A DNA stretch of 64,000 nt, from the NCBI GenBank assembly GCA_963700735.1, contig CAVOYR010000008.1, positions 186,001-250,000 on the forward strand, in the 5' to 3' direction. Both the position numbers and the translations under genes were made by a program. Below the pieces are notes generated by a model. That model was not told the DNA's origin. It saw only the letters and a program-made list of their open reading frames with translations, and did no database searches. The first letter of the stretch is position 1. Each line of letters begins with the position of its first letter. This DNA comes from Anderseniella sp963700735 (GTDB lineage: Bacteria; Pseudomonadota; Alphaproteobacteria; Rhizobiales; Aestuariivirgaceae). Shown piece by piece: positions 43,369 through 50,726 of this stretch.

Positions 43369-43704
43369 TCAGCAACCGCGGCGACGCATGCAACGGCGGA
43401 AGTCACGCCCGCCGCCAAAGCTTCTGCGGCAGCTCCTGCGAACCCGGCGGCAATTGCGATAAGGACGGTATCCATAGCCGTAGCCGTAATACGGCAAATA
43501 CAAGCCCGGGACGTACCGGTGGCGATGGCTATGCCGGTAGCGCCGGCGGTGAACACGCTCGACCGGCAATACGGACTGGTTAATGGCGCTGCTGGCAATC
43601 GAGTGCGGCAGCGTCATTGAGGCAACAGGTGTTGCGTTGGCAGCAGTTATCGAAGCGAACACGGAAACGATCGCAACGAAGGTCGCCATAATGAGTTTTC
43701 TCAT
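43369..43704 (-). CDS. Small exported Arg/His/Tyr/Gly-rich protein
   Basis: An 111-residue exported protein: signal peptide (MRKLIMATFVAIVSVFASI, cleavage after NATPVA region), then a very basic low-complexity body (RVHRRRYRHSHRHRYVPG, YYGYGYGYRPYR) ending with Cys-containing RRCMRRRGC. No family is recognised; the composition suits metal, nucleic-acid or polyanion binding at the envelope. AAGGA lies seven bases upstream of ATG 43704. Confidence 0.7.
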   Translation of the reverse strand: MRKLIMATFVAIVSVFASITAANATPVASMTLPHSIASSAINQSVLPVERVHRRRYRHSHRHRYVPGLYLPYYGYGYGYRPYRNCRRVRRSCRRSFGGGRDFRRCMRRRGC

Positions 43705-43849
43705 CGGATTTTCCTTCGTAGTGGCCGTGAGGCCTTTCAAGCCCTTCTCTTTTCCCCGGAAGAAAAGTCTAGCATTGCAACCCGGTAATGTAACGTCTTT
43801 TTAGCTCGTATGATGAAAGCTTTAGACAGACTAACCTGTAGGTTCGGTA

Positions 43850-44842
43850 TTATTGCATCTTGACCAAAGCCACGCACTCGGCGGGCAGCCAGGCCAGGTT
43901 CTGCGGCGGAACGGGTCTTGGCCGGGGCTTTGGAACGCCTACGGTCTTGTCCGCGGGCGGTTTGGGCTTGGGTTGCGGCTTGGGCTTTACCCATGGCTTG
44001 TCCGAGTACCAGTAGGCCAGTTCATCGCCGCAACCCGTGCCGTCCTTGGGGCTAGGCCTTGCCTGACCCTTGCACCCGGGCGAGCCTGAAGGGCAACCCA
44101 TGCGAATGTGGAAATGGTAATTGTGGCCGTACATCGGGCGCACCTTGGCAAGCCAGGCCCCCTTGTTGCCGGCCCAGTCGCACAGCGCTTTCTTGATCGG
44201 CGGGTGCACGAAGATGCGCTCGACCTGCTTGTAGGATGCTGCCCGCTTGATGAGCCTGGCGTGGGCGTCGGTCCAGCGGCTGGCATTGATGGTCTTGCGG
44301 TCGCTCGTCATCAGGGTGGCAGACAAGGTCTCGCGCTCCTTGCGCGACAACGTGCGGTCCGGCATGGGGGTCAGCCAGATGTCGGCGTCGAGGCCGAGCT
44401 GGTGCGAAGCGTGGCCGGTCAGCATCGGGCCGCCGCGCGGTTGCTGCAGGTCGCCCACCAGCAGGCCGTTCCACCCGTCGTGCTGCTTCACGTCGGCGGC
44501 CAGCTTCTTCATCAGGGCAATCAGTTCCGGATGGCCCCAGGCGCGGTCTCGCGACGGTCGCATGACCTGCCAGGCCGGGCCATCCGCCGGCAACTGGACG
44601 GCACCGGCAAAGCAGCCACGCGCATAGCTGCCGAACACCTCCGGCTTGAGCGGGGCAGGCGAGGTCATGCGGCCGAAATACACCTTGGCTGGCACGTAGT
44701 CCGAAATCGGTGGCAGGGGCGGCTTGGAGACTGTGTCCACCGTGCCCTTGGTCTGGGCATGCAGGGGAAGGGCGAGGCCGGCCACGGCCAGCGCGCCAAG
44801 GAAGGCGGCAATGAGGGTGCGGCTACTTCTTCCTGAAAGCAT
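43850..44842 (-). CDS. mepA: Penicillin-insensitive murein endopeptidase MepA
   Basis: MepA cleaves D-Ala-meso-DAP cross-bridges of peptidoglycan in the periplasm. The 330-residue protein has a signal peptide (TLIAAFLGALAVAGLALPL) and the M74 zinc site: LTGHASHQLGLDADIW and HNYHFHIRMGCPSGSPGC. The C-terminal tail is Pro/Lys-rich (KPKPQPKPKPPADK). I start at ATG 44842; ATG 44869 would add nine residues and extend the overlap with sspB. Overlaps the sspB stop. Confidence 0.92.
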   Translation of the reverse strand: MLSGRSSRTLIAAFLGALAVAGLALPLHAQTKGTVDTVSKPPLPPISDYVPAKVYFGRMTSPAPLKPEVFGSYARGCFAGAVQLPADGPAWQVMRPSRDRAWGHPELIALMKKLAADVKQHDGWNGLLVGDLQQPRGGPMLTGHASHQLGLDADIWLTPMPDRTLSRKERETLSATLMTSDRKTINASRWTDAHARLIKRAASYKQVERIFVHPPIKKALCDWAGNKGAWLAKVRPMYGHNYHFHIRMGCPSGSPGCKGQARPSPKDGTGCGDELAYWYSDKPWVKPKPQPKPKPPADKTVGVPKPRPRPVPPQNLAWLPAECVALVKMQ

Positions 44843-45329
44843 CGAGAGATACCACGGTCGTGTCGTCATTGGAGGCTTTTACAGAGGTGGCAGTGTCCGT
44901 GCCTGCTGGTTCGTCGGCGTGCGGGGCTGTTGCACCCGGCTGGTCATCGTGCGCGTCACCGGCGTCAAGCACGCCGGGCTCGAATTGCAATCCGAACTGG
45001 ACGGTGGGGTCGAAGAAACCCTTGATGGCAGCAAACGGGATGACCATGCGCTCAGGGATGTTGTCAAACGACAGTTCGACCTGGAAGTCCCTGTCATGGA
45101 TCTCAAGGTTCCAGAACTGGTGCTGGAGGACGATTGTCATGTCGGTGGGGTATTTCTGGCGCAGCCGTTCGGACAGGTGGACGCCAGCGAAATTGGTATC
45201 GAACGAGATGAAGAAATGATGCTCGCCCGGCAGACCGCCATCGCGGGCAACCCGCTGCAGGGCCAGCTTCACAACGTTGCGCAGCGCATGCTGGGCAAGA
45301 ACGTCGTATCGCATCAAGTCTTCTGCCAT
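44823..45329 (-). CDS. sspB: SspB-family ClpXP adaptor (alpha type)
   Basis: A 168-residue adaptor that tethers ssrA-tagged substrates to ClpX. The conserved SspB core is MRYDVLAQHALRNVVKLAL, GEHHFFISFDT and LEIHDRDFQVELSFDNIPER; a long acidic linker leads to a ClpX-docking tail ending VVSLDAFRKK. ATG 45329 is chosen because it opens the conserved core. It lies about 165 bases downstream of the tmRNA gene on the same strand, and its end overlaps mepA. Confidence 0.92.
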   Translation of the reverse strand: MAEDLMRYDVLAQHALRNVVKLALQRVARDGGLPGEHHFFISFDTNFAGVHLSERLRQKYPTDMTIVLQHQFWNLEIHDRDFQVELSFDNIPERMVIPFAAIKGFFDPTVQFGLQFEPGVLDAGDAHDDQPGATAPHADEPAGTDTATSVKASNDDTTVVSLDAFRKK

Positions 45330-45494
45330 GTCACCGTCCTGAATTGCTGCCAGTGCAACCAATCGAATCGAGCGTTTACCTTACACCGGCAATTGCCGGA
45401 GAACCACGGGGCTGATCGGCGCAGTGTCCGGTTTTGCAGCCAAAAACGGCTGATTGGTGGCGGACGGCTGCGCGAGGCCTGATGCAACTGGGGT

Positions 45495-45870
45495 GAAGTG
45501 GGGGCTTCTGTTGCCAGGTGCCCCCGAACCCCGCCTGGACCTGCGAAGGCTCAGGACTTGAATTGAAGCGATCGGACCGCGTTACGCAGCCAGACGTGCT
45601 TCCGCATAGTTGTCGTTTGCAACTACTAGTTTAGCCCGATAACGGCGGTACCATGCCGGGCAAAAGCAAATCCTTTACGCCCTCGTCGATCCTGTTTCAC
45701 CCCCAGCAGAAGCTGCCCGCATCATGCGTGCCGGCAGCATGTGGTGGAGGTGCCGGGTACTGCCCCCGGGTCCGATGGGTTTATTACGATCACCATTTAT
45801 CGCCATAGCCGGTGCGAACACCGGCACACGCAATATAGGTGGTCATGGCGGCGAAATAAAGGGGCGGTAA
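45495..45870 (-). ncRNA. ssrA: Transfer-messenger RNA, circularly permuted two-piece form
   Basis: Read on the minus strand. The acceptor piece (about 45825 to 45742) ends CCUCCACCA with a T-arm-like hairpin just before. The coding piece begins at 45704 with GGGGGUG, which pairs with CACCUCC of the acceptor piece and keeps the third-position G-U that specifies alanine. The tag frame lies at 45582-45620 and reads ANDNYAEARLAA-stop. A pseudoknot follows near 45500-45535 (CCAGG/CCUGG and GGGGGC/GCCCCC). This order, acceptor piece first, is the alphaproteobacterial permuted layout. Exact ends are estimates. It rescues stalled ribosomes and tags the product for ClpXP. Confidence 0.95.
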
Positions 45871-46029
45871 CGGCCCCTGGCAGCGCCCGTAACAACCTGT
45901 AAATTTCCCGGTAAAAATTTGACCTTGCGGCTTCAATCAGCGTTCGATTGTGATAAGTTCTGCCTCGTTGGCAGACACCAATTGAGTCGTATCACGACAC
46001 TGAACGCAAAACCGGAGGGATGAGCAGAC

Positions 46030-46350
46030 ATGGCAGACAACACGAAGTACTATGAGGACGTTGCCAAATTCGCAGGCAAGGTGGACAACGCAGCCGTCGA
46101 CACGATCGTGAAGTATTGCGGTATCGCACTGCGCTCGAAGGACGCTTCCCTGGTTTCATGCGGAGATCCGGCCGAACTGGGCCGGGTGCGTGAAGGTTTC
46201 GCTTCCAAGAAGCTGGGCCTGTCTGCCGATGCAGCAGACAAGGGCATTGCCGCCGTTTGCGAGAAGATGAAGGACGACCGGATGAAGAGCCGCGTGACCT
46301 TCTACTACCTTCTCGCCCAGGAAACCAAGACCATGGCCCACCTCGCCTGA
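46030..46350 (+). CDS. DUF2853 family protein
   Basis: A 106-residue alpha-helical protein matching the DUF2853 family (YYEDVAKFAGKVDNAAVDTI, FASKKLGLSADAADKGIAAV). The structure is known for a relative but no function is established. It starts with GGAGGG about 11 bases upstream of ATG 46030. A strong intrinsic terminator follows its stop. Divergent from the tmRNA gene, so the two promoters share about 150 bases. Confidence 0.9.
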   Translation: MADNTKYYEDVAKFAGKVDNAAVDTIVKYCGIALRSKDASLVSCGDPAELGRVREGFASKKLGLSADAADKGIAAVCEKMKDDRMKSRVTFYYLLAQETKTMAHLA

Positions 46351-46392
46351 GGTGGTGCAGCCGCCCCCGGCGGGCGCGCAAGGTGTTGATGG

Positions 46393-46425
46393 CCGCCGGC
46401 ATTGATTTGCCGGCGGTTTGTTTTT
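46393..46425 (+). terminator. Rho-independent terminator after DUF2853 gene
   Basis: Stem CCGCCGGCA (46393-46401) and TGCCGGCGG (46408-46416), six-base loop, followed by TTTGTTTTT. This is a strong intrinsic terminator. It ends only about 40 bases before thyA, so thyA must have its promoter overlapping or within this interval. Confidence 0.9.
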
Positions 46426-46467
46426 GGCAGTAACCTTGCCGGCACACCCACGCGGAGAATTGATGTC

Positions 46468-47262
46468 ATGAAGCAGTATCTCGACCTGCTCAAGCACGTG
46501 CGCGACACCGGCGTGCGCAAGACGGACCGCACCGGCACGGGCACTGTTTCGGTGTTCGGGCACCAGATGCGGTTTGACCTCGCAGACGGGTTTCCGGTGC
46601 TGACCACCAAGAAGCTTCACCTGCGCTCGATCATCATCGAACTGCTGTGGTTCCTGCGGGGCGACACCAACATCAGGTGGCTGAACGACAACAAGGTGTC
46701 GATCTGGGATGAGTGGGCCGATGACAATGGCGACCTTGGACCGGTGTACGGCCACCAGTGGCGCTCCTGGCCGGCGCGTGACGGCTCAACCATCGACCAG
46801 ATTGCCGATGTAGTGCAGCAGATCCGGACAAAGCCCGACTCGCGCCGCCTGATCGTGACGGCATGGAACCCGGCGGATGTGGACCGGATGGCGCTGCCGC
46901 CGTGCCACTGCCTGTTCCAGTTCTACGTGGCTGACGGACGGCTGTCCTGCCAGCTTTACCAGCGCTCGGCAGACATCTTCCTGGGCGTGCCGTTCAACAT
47001 CGCGTCCTATGCGTTGCTCACCCACATGATGGCGCACGTGACCGGGTTGAAGCCGGGCGAATTCATCCACACGCTGGGCGATGCGCACCTCTACCTGAAC
47101 CACCTCGAACAGGCGGACCAGCAGTTGCAGCGCCAGCCGCATTCGCTGCCGCGGCTGGTGATGAAGCGCGACGTGAAGGCCATCGACGGGTTCGAGTACG
47201 AGGACTTCGAGATCGTGGGGTACGAGGCGCACCCGCACATTGCCGCGCCGGTAGCGGTGTGA
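46468..47262 (+). CDS. thyA: Thymidylate synthase ThyA
   Basis: A 264-residue enzyme that makes dTMP from dUMP using methylene-tetrahydrofolate; the length equals that of E. coli ThyA. Catalytic Cys region LPPCHCLFQFYV, folate/dUMP contacts RTGTGTVSVFGHQMRF, and SADIFLGVPFNIASYALL are present. ATG 46468 has GGAG ten bases upstream. The product dihydrofolate is recycled by FolA, encoded 480 bases downstream, with a GNAT gene between. Confidence 0.97.
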   Translation: MKQYLDLLKHVRDTGVRKTDRTGTGTVSVFGHQMRFDLADGFPVLTTKKLHLRSIIIELLWFLRGDTNIRWLNDNKVSIWDEWADDNGDLGPVYGHQWRSWPARDGSTIDQIADVVQQIRTKPDSRRLIVTAWNPADVDRMALPPCHCLFQFYVADGRLSCQLYQRSADIFLGVPFNIASYALLTHMMAHVTGLKPGEFIHTLGDAHLYLNHLEQADQQLQRQPHSLPRLVMKRDVKAIDGFEYEDFEIVGYEAHPHIAAPVAV

Positions 47263-47316
47263 GCGTCAGCGTGCGCGACGGCGCGGCCCGGTGACGGGCC
47301 GGCGCTGCACCGGCTG

Positions 47317-47739
47317 GTGGTGGCGCTGGCGGAGCACCAGAAAGAGGCCCACCTGGTGACGGCTACCGCAGAAGCGCTGGAGCAGGTGCTGTGCGTGGCC
47401 GGAGACCAGCGCGGTTGCCTGGTGGCGGAACTGGAAGGCGAGGTCGTGGGTTTTGCCTATTGGTACACGGTGTTCACCACCTACAAGGCGCAGACCAAGC
47501 TTTGGATGGAAGACCTGTGCGTGTTGCCGCAGGCGCGCGGCACGGGGGCGGGTTTCGCGCTGTTCAAGGCGCTGGCGCAGTTGTGTGTCGAGCGCGGCTA
47601 CCCGCGCTTCGAGTGGCTGGCGATGGACTACAATGATGTGGGCATCGCGTTCTACACTCGACTTGGCGGCAAGGTGAAGCCGGGTGCCGAGACCTGGCAG
47701 ATGTGGCAGCCCCAGATCAAGGCGCTGGCGGAGAGTTGA
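47317..47739 (+). CDS. GNAT acetyltransferase, apparently frameshifted at its 5' end
   Basis: A GNAT-fold acetyltransferase (acetyl-CoA site LCVLPQARGTGAGFALF, about 140 residues as read). The annotated start is GTG 47317 because no ATG exists upstream in this frame. A likely original start is GTG 47259, overlapping the thyA stop: deleting one G at 47280/47281 joins VSVSVRD to ARPGDGPALHRLVVALAEHQ, which is the normal GNAT N-terminus. Thus either a one-base insertion truncates the protein, or the sequence has an error. The substrate is unknown. folA begins two bases after its stop. Confidence 0.75.
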   Translation: MVALAEHQKEAHLVTATAEALEQVLCVAGDQRGCLVAELEGEVVGFAYWYTVFTTYKAQTKLWMEDLCVLPQARGTGAGFALFKALAQLCVERGYPRFEWLAMDYNDVGIAFYTRLGGKVKPGAETWQMWQPQIKALAES

Positions 47740-47741
47740 CC

Positions 47742-48239
47742 ATGAGGGTTTCAGCAGTTGTGGCAGCGTCGGAAAACAACGTCATCGGCAAGGATGGCGG
47801 GCTGCCATGGCATGTCTCGTCGGACCTGAAGCTGTTCAGGGAACTCACCATGGGCAAGCCGATGATCATGGGCCGGCGCACATGGGAAAGCTTGCCGAAG
47901 AAGCCGTTGCCCGGGCGGCGCAACATCGTCATCACGCGCAACCCGGACTATGTGGCCGAGGGGGCGGAGGTTGCCGGGTCGGTGGACGAGGCACTGTCGA
48001 TGTGTGCGGGCGAGGCGGAGGTTTCCATCATCGGCGGTGGCGAGGTCTATGCGCGCGCCATGGACCGCACCGATCGCATTTACCTGACGCGCATCCACTT
48101 GCAAGTTGAGGGTGACACGTTCCTGCCGGACCTGCCGGACGGCGAGTGGCAGGAAGTGGAACGCCGTTCGCTGGCCAAGGGTGAAAGAGACGATGCAGCC
48201 TCCACGTTGATCGTGCTGGACAGGGTGAAACATGACTGA
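47742..48239 (+). CDS. folA: Dihydrofolate reductase
   Basis: A 165-residue chromosomal-type dihydrofolate reductase. Conserved: SAVVAASENNVIGKDGGLPW, LFRELTMGKPMIMGRRTWES, and VSIIGGGEVYARAM. It regenerates tetrahydrofolate for ThyA. It starts ATG 47742, two bases after the GNAT stop, and overlaps the amine-oxidase gene by eight bases. Confidence 0.96.
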   Translation: MRVSAVVAASENNVIGKDGGLPWHVSSDLKLFRELTMGKPMIMGRRTWESLPKKPLPGRRNIVITRNPDYVAEGAEVAGSVDEALSMCAGEAEVSIIGGGEVYARAMDRTDRIYLTRIHLQVEGDTFLPDLPDGEWQEVERRSLAKGERDDAASTLIVLDRVKHD

Positions 48240-49479
48240 CCCCATGGTGGTGATCGTCGGGGCGGGCGCTGCCGGTGTCGGTGCGGGGCTGGAGCTGCAG
48301 GCGCGGGGCGTACCGTTCGTGATCCTGGAGGCGCAAGGCCGGGTTGGCGGCAGGGCCTACACCGACACGACCTCGCTGGCCCAGCCATGGGACCAGGGCT
48401 GCCACTGGCTGCACTGTGCCGACGTCAATCCGCTGGTTGCATGGGCTGACAAGCTGGGGGCGGAGTACCTGAAGGACCGCCGCGACGACTGGTTCGGCGT
48501 GTGGCAGAACGGCAAGTGGCTGGACAAGGCCGGGCGGGTCAGGGCGCTGGAGACCACGTGGGATCCGATCATCAGCCTGGCGGAAACGGGCGGCGCGCAG
48601 CCGGACGTGCCGTTGTCTGCCGCCATTGACCTGACAGGCGAACCGAAAGGCATGTTGCGGCACTGGCTGCAGCTGATGTCCAGCGGTGACCCGGAAGAGG
48701 TGTCGGCGCTGGGATATTCCGATTACGAAGACACCGAGGTCAACTGGCCGGTCGCGTCGGGCTACGGCGACCTGATCGAGCGGATGGCCGCCGGCTTGCC
48801 GGTGCGGCTGAACTCGCCCGTTACCGCCATCAGGCAGGGCGCGGGCAAGGCGCATGTCGAGTACGCCGGGGGTGTGATCGAGGCAAGGGCCTGCATCATC
48901 ACGGCCTCGACGGCGGTGCTCAACTCCGGCGCGATTTCCATCGGGGACGGCCCGGCGCGTGACCTGCTTGCCAGCATCGCCGATGTGCCGTGCGGGGCGT
49001 ATGAGAAGGTCGCGATACAGGTGTCTGGTGATCCGTTCGCAATCGAGGATCATCGCGGCGGCACCATCCTCGCCGACAACCGCCATCCGGTGAATTTCCA
49101 GGTCAGCACCTACTGGCCGGGCATTGCGGTGGCCCATATTGCCGGAACGCCCGCCCGCGACCTGACCAGGCAGGGCGACGCGGCCATGATCGACATTGCG
49201 GTTGAGGCGCTGGTCAATGGCTGGGGCTCGGACGTGCGCAAGCAAATCGTCAAGGCGGTGGCGACAGGCTGGACCAATAACCCGCATGTGCGCGGCGGCT
49301 ACAGCTTTGCCCGGCCGGGTAGTGCGCATGTGCGCCATGAAATGATCGAGGCAGACACCGGCAACGTGGCGTTTGCGGGCGAGGCCTTCTCGCGCAAGTG
49401 GCAGGCGACGGCGCATGGGGCCTACCAGTCGGGCCGGGATGTGGCTGCGCGCATGGTGGACAGTCTCAAGCTTGCCTGA
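48232..49479 (+). CDS. FAD-dependent amine oxidase family protein
   Basis: A 415-residue flavin amine-oxidase (monoamine oxidase-like). FAD binding: VVIVGAGAAGVGAGLEL with FVILEAQGRVGGRAY; a C-terminal flavin contact GEAFSRKWQATAHGAYQSG. The oxidised substrate is unknown: relatives act on amines, protoporphyrin or carotenoids. It overlaps folA by eight bases and is followed by ttcA 15 bases later, so all three may be co-transcribed. Confidence 0.82.
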   Translation: MTDPMVVIVGAGAAGVGAGLELQARGVPFVILEAQGRVGGRAYTDTTSLAQPWDQGCHWLHCADVNPLVAWADKLGAEYLKDRRDDWFGVWQNGKWLDKAGRVRALETTWDPIISLAETGGAQPDVPLSAAIDLTGEPKGMLRHWLQLMSSGDPEEVSALGYSDYEDTEVNWPVASGYGDLIERMAAGLPVRLNSPVTAIRQGAGKAHVEYAGGVIEARACIITASTAVLNSGAISIGDGPARDLLASIADVPCGAYEKVAIQVSGDPFAIEDHRGGTILADNRHPVNFQVSTYWPGIAVAHIAGTPARDLTRQGDAAMIDIAVEALVNGWGSDVRKQIVKAVATGWTNNPHVRGGYSFARPGSAHVRHEMIEADTGNVAFAGEAFSRKWQATAHGAYQSGRDVAARMVDSLKLA

Positions 49480-49494
49480 TAGCGGTTTGCGGCC

Positions 49495-50340
49495 ATGAGC
49501 CTTGCAGAACACATTGCCGAGCCTGAAGACGCGACAGGCGGTCCAACCCTTCTCAAGGGCGCGCCGGACAGCGTGTCGTTCAAGAAGCTGCGCAAGCGGC
49601 TGGTGCGGCAGGTGCGCCAGGCGATGGACGATTTCGCCATGGTGGGCGCACAGGCCGGTGAGCGCTGGCTGGTGTGCCTGTCCGGCGGCAAGGACTCCTA
49701 CGCGCTGCTGGCGATCCTGAGTGACCTGAGGTGGCGGGGCCTTTTGCCGGTGGACCTGCTGGCATGCAACCTCGACCAGGGTCAGCCGGGGTTTCCCAGC
49801 CATGTGCTACCGCAGTTCCTGACGGCGCATGGCGTGGCACATCGCATCGAGTACCGCGACACCTATTCCATCGTTACGGACAAGGTGCCGGAAGGCGCCA
49901 CCTACTGTGCGCTGTGCTCAAGGCTGCGGCGGGCCAACCTGTACCGGGTTGCGCGCGAGGAGGGCTGTTCTGCCATCGTGCTCGGACACCACCGAGAAGA
50001 CATCCTGGAAACGTTCTTCCTCAACCTGATGTATGCCGGGCGGCTGGAGGCAATGCCGCCGAAACTGCGCAATGACGAGGGCGACCTGACGGTGCTGCGG
50101 CCGCTGGCCTATGCGGCCGAGGACGACATTGCGAAGTTCGTCCAGGCGCTGGGGTATCCGATTATCCCGTGTGACCTGTGCGGGTCACAGGACGGGCTGA
50201 AGCGCAACGCCATGAAGGCGATGCTGGAACAGATGGAAACCCGCCAGCCGGGCCGCAAGGACACCATGCTCAAGGCGCTGGCCAACGTGAAGCCGGGCCA
50301 CTTGCTGGACCGGGATCTGTTCGACTTTTCAAGTCTCTAA
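49495..50340 (+). CDS. ttcA: tRNA 2-thiocytidine synthetase TtcA
   Basis: A 281-residue enzyme that thiolates C32 of some tRNAs with an Fe-S cluster. The PP-loop is VCLSGGKDSYALLAIL; CALCSRLRRANLY and CDLCGSQDGLKRN supply the cluster cysteines; GHHREDILETFFLNLMYAG is conserved. The first 25 residues are variable. It follows the amine oxidase, and is the last gene before a gap. Confidence 0.94.
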   Translation: MSLAEHIAEPEDATGGPTLLKGAPDSVSFKKLRKRLVRQVRQAMDDFAMVGAQAGERWLVCLSGGKDSYALLAILSDLRWRGLLPVDLLACNLDQGQPGFPSHVLPQFLTAHGVAHRIEYRDTYSIVTDKVPEGATYCALCSRLRRANLYRVAREEGCSAIVLGHHREDILETFFLNLMYAGRLEAMPPKLRNDEGDLTVLRPLAYAAEDDIAKFVQALGYPIIPCDLCGSQDGLKRNAMKAMLEQMETRQPGRKDTMLKALANVKPGHLLDRDLFDFSSL

Positions 50341-50372
50341 GCTTGTTATCGAGCGGGATTGAGTCAACCGGC

Positions 50373-50561
50373 TCAGCGTTGGGCGAGGTGCTGGACGGCG
50401 GGGAACTCGTCAACGCCGTAACCGGAGGCATTGTGCGTGCTGGCTGCGGGGCCGATGGTAACTGCGGCCACTGCAAACCATGCAACGGTCAAGGCTGCGG
50501 CCATGCCGAGCAGGGGGCGGGTGATGGGGCGGGCGCTGGTGTGGTCTGGCGAGGGAAACAT
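50373..50561 (-). CDS. Possible small single-pass membrane protein
   Basis: A 62-residue reading frame with one hydrophobic stretch (LLGMAAALTVAWFAVAAVT) after a basic start (MFPSPDHTSARPITRPL) and a short tail. There is no visible Shine-Dalgarno and no family is recognised, so it may be spurious. It lies in the otherwise empty 386-base interval between ttcA and the terminator of the peptide-binding protein gene. Confidence 0.3.
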   Translation of the reverse strand: MFPSPDHTSARPITRPLLGMAAALTVAWFAVAAVTIGPAASTHNASGYGVDEFPAVQHLAQR

Positions 50562-50668
50562 GACGGCAATCCGGCTGTCTGGTGTTGAGCTGACAGTATA
50601 TGTGCCACCGTTCATGTCAGCGCGATGTGCTGATTGTCACCTTGCGGTTTCATCGCGGCCCTGGAAGC

Positions 50669-50695
50669 AAAAAGGCCGCGCCCGAAGGCGCGACC
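50669..50695 (-). terminator. Rho-independent terminator of the peptide-binding protein gene
   Basis: On the minus strand: stem GGTCGCGCC / GGCGCGGCC with a TTCG loop followed by TTTTT. It lies 30 bases past the stop of the peptide-binding protein gene. A stable UUCG tetraloop and U-tract make it a strong intrinsic terminator. Confidence 0.92.
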
Positions 50696-50726
50696 CGTGT
50701 TCTTGCATGGATGATGGAAGGGCGGC

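Noticed and set aside
48028..49803. 591-codon minus-strand frame
   Set aside because: Antisense to folA, amine oxidase and ttcA, all confidently recognised; no motif and an arginine/histidine-rich translation typical of shadow frames.
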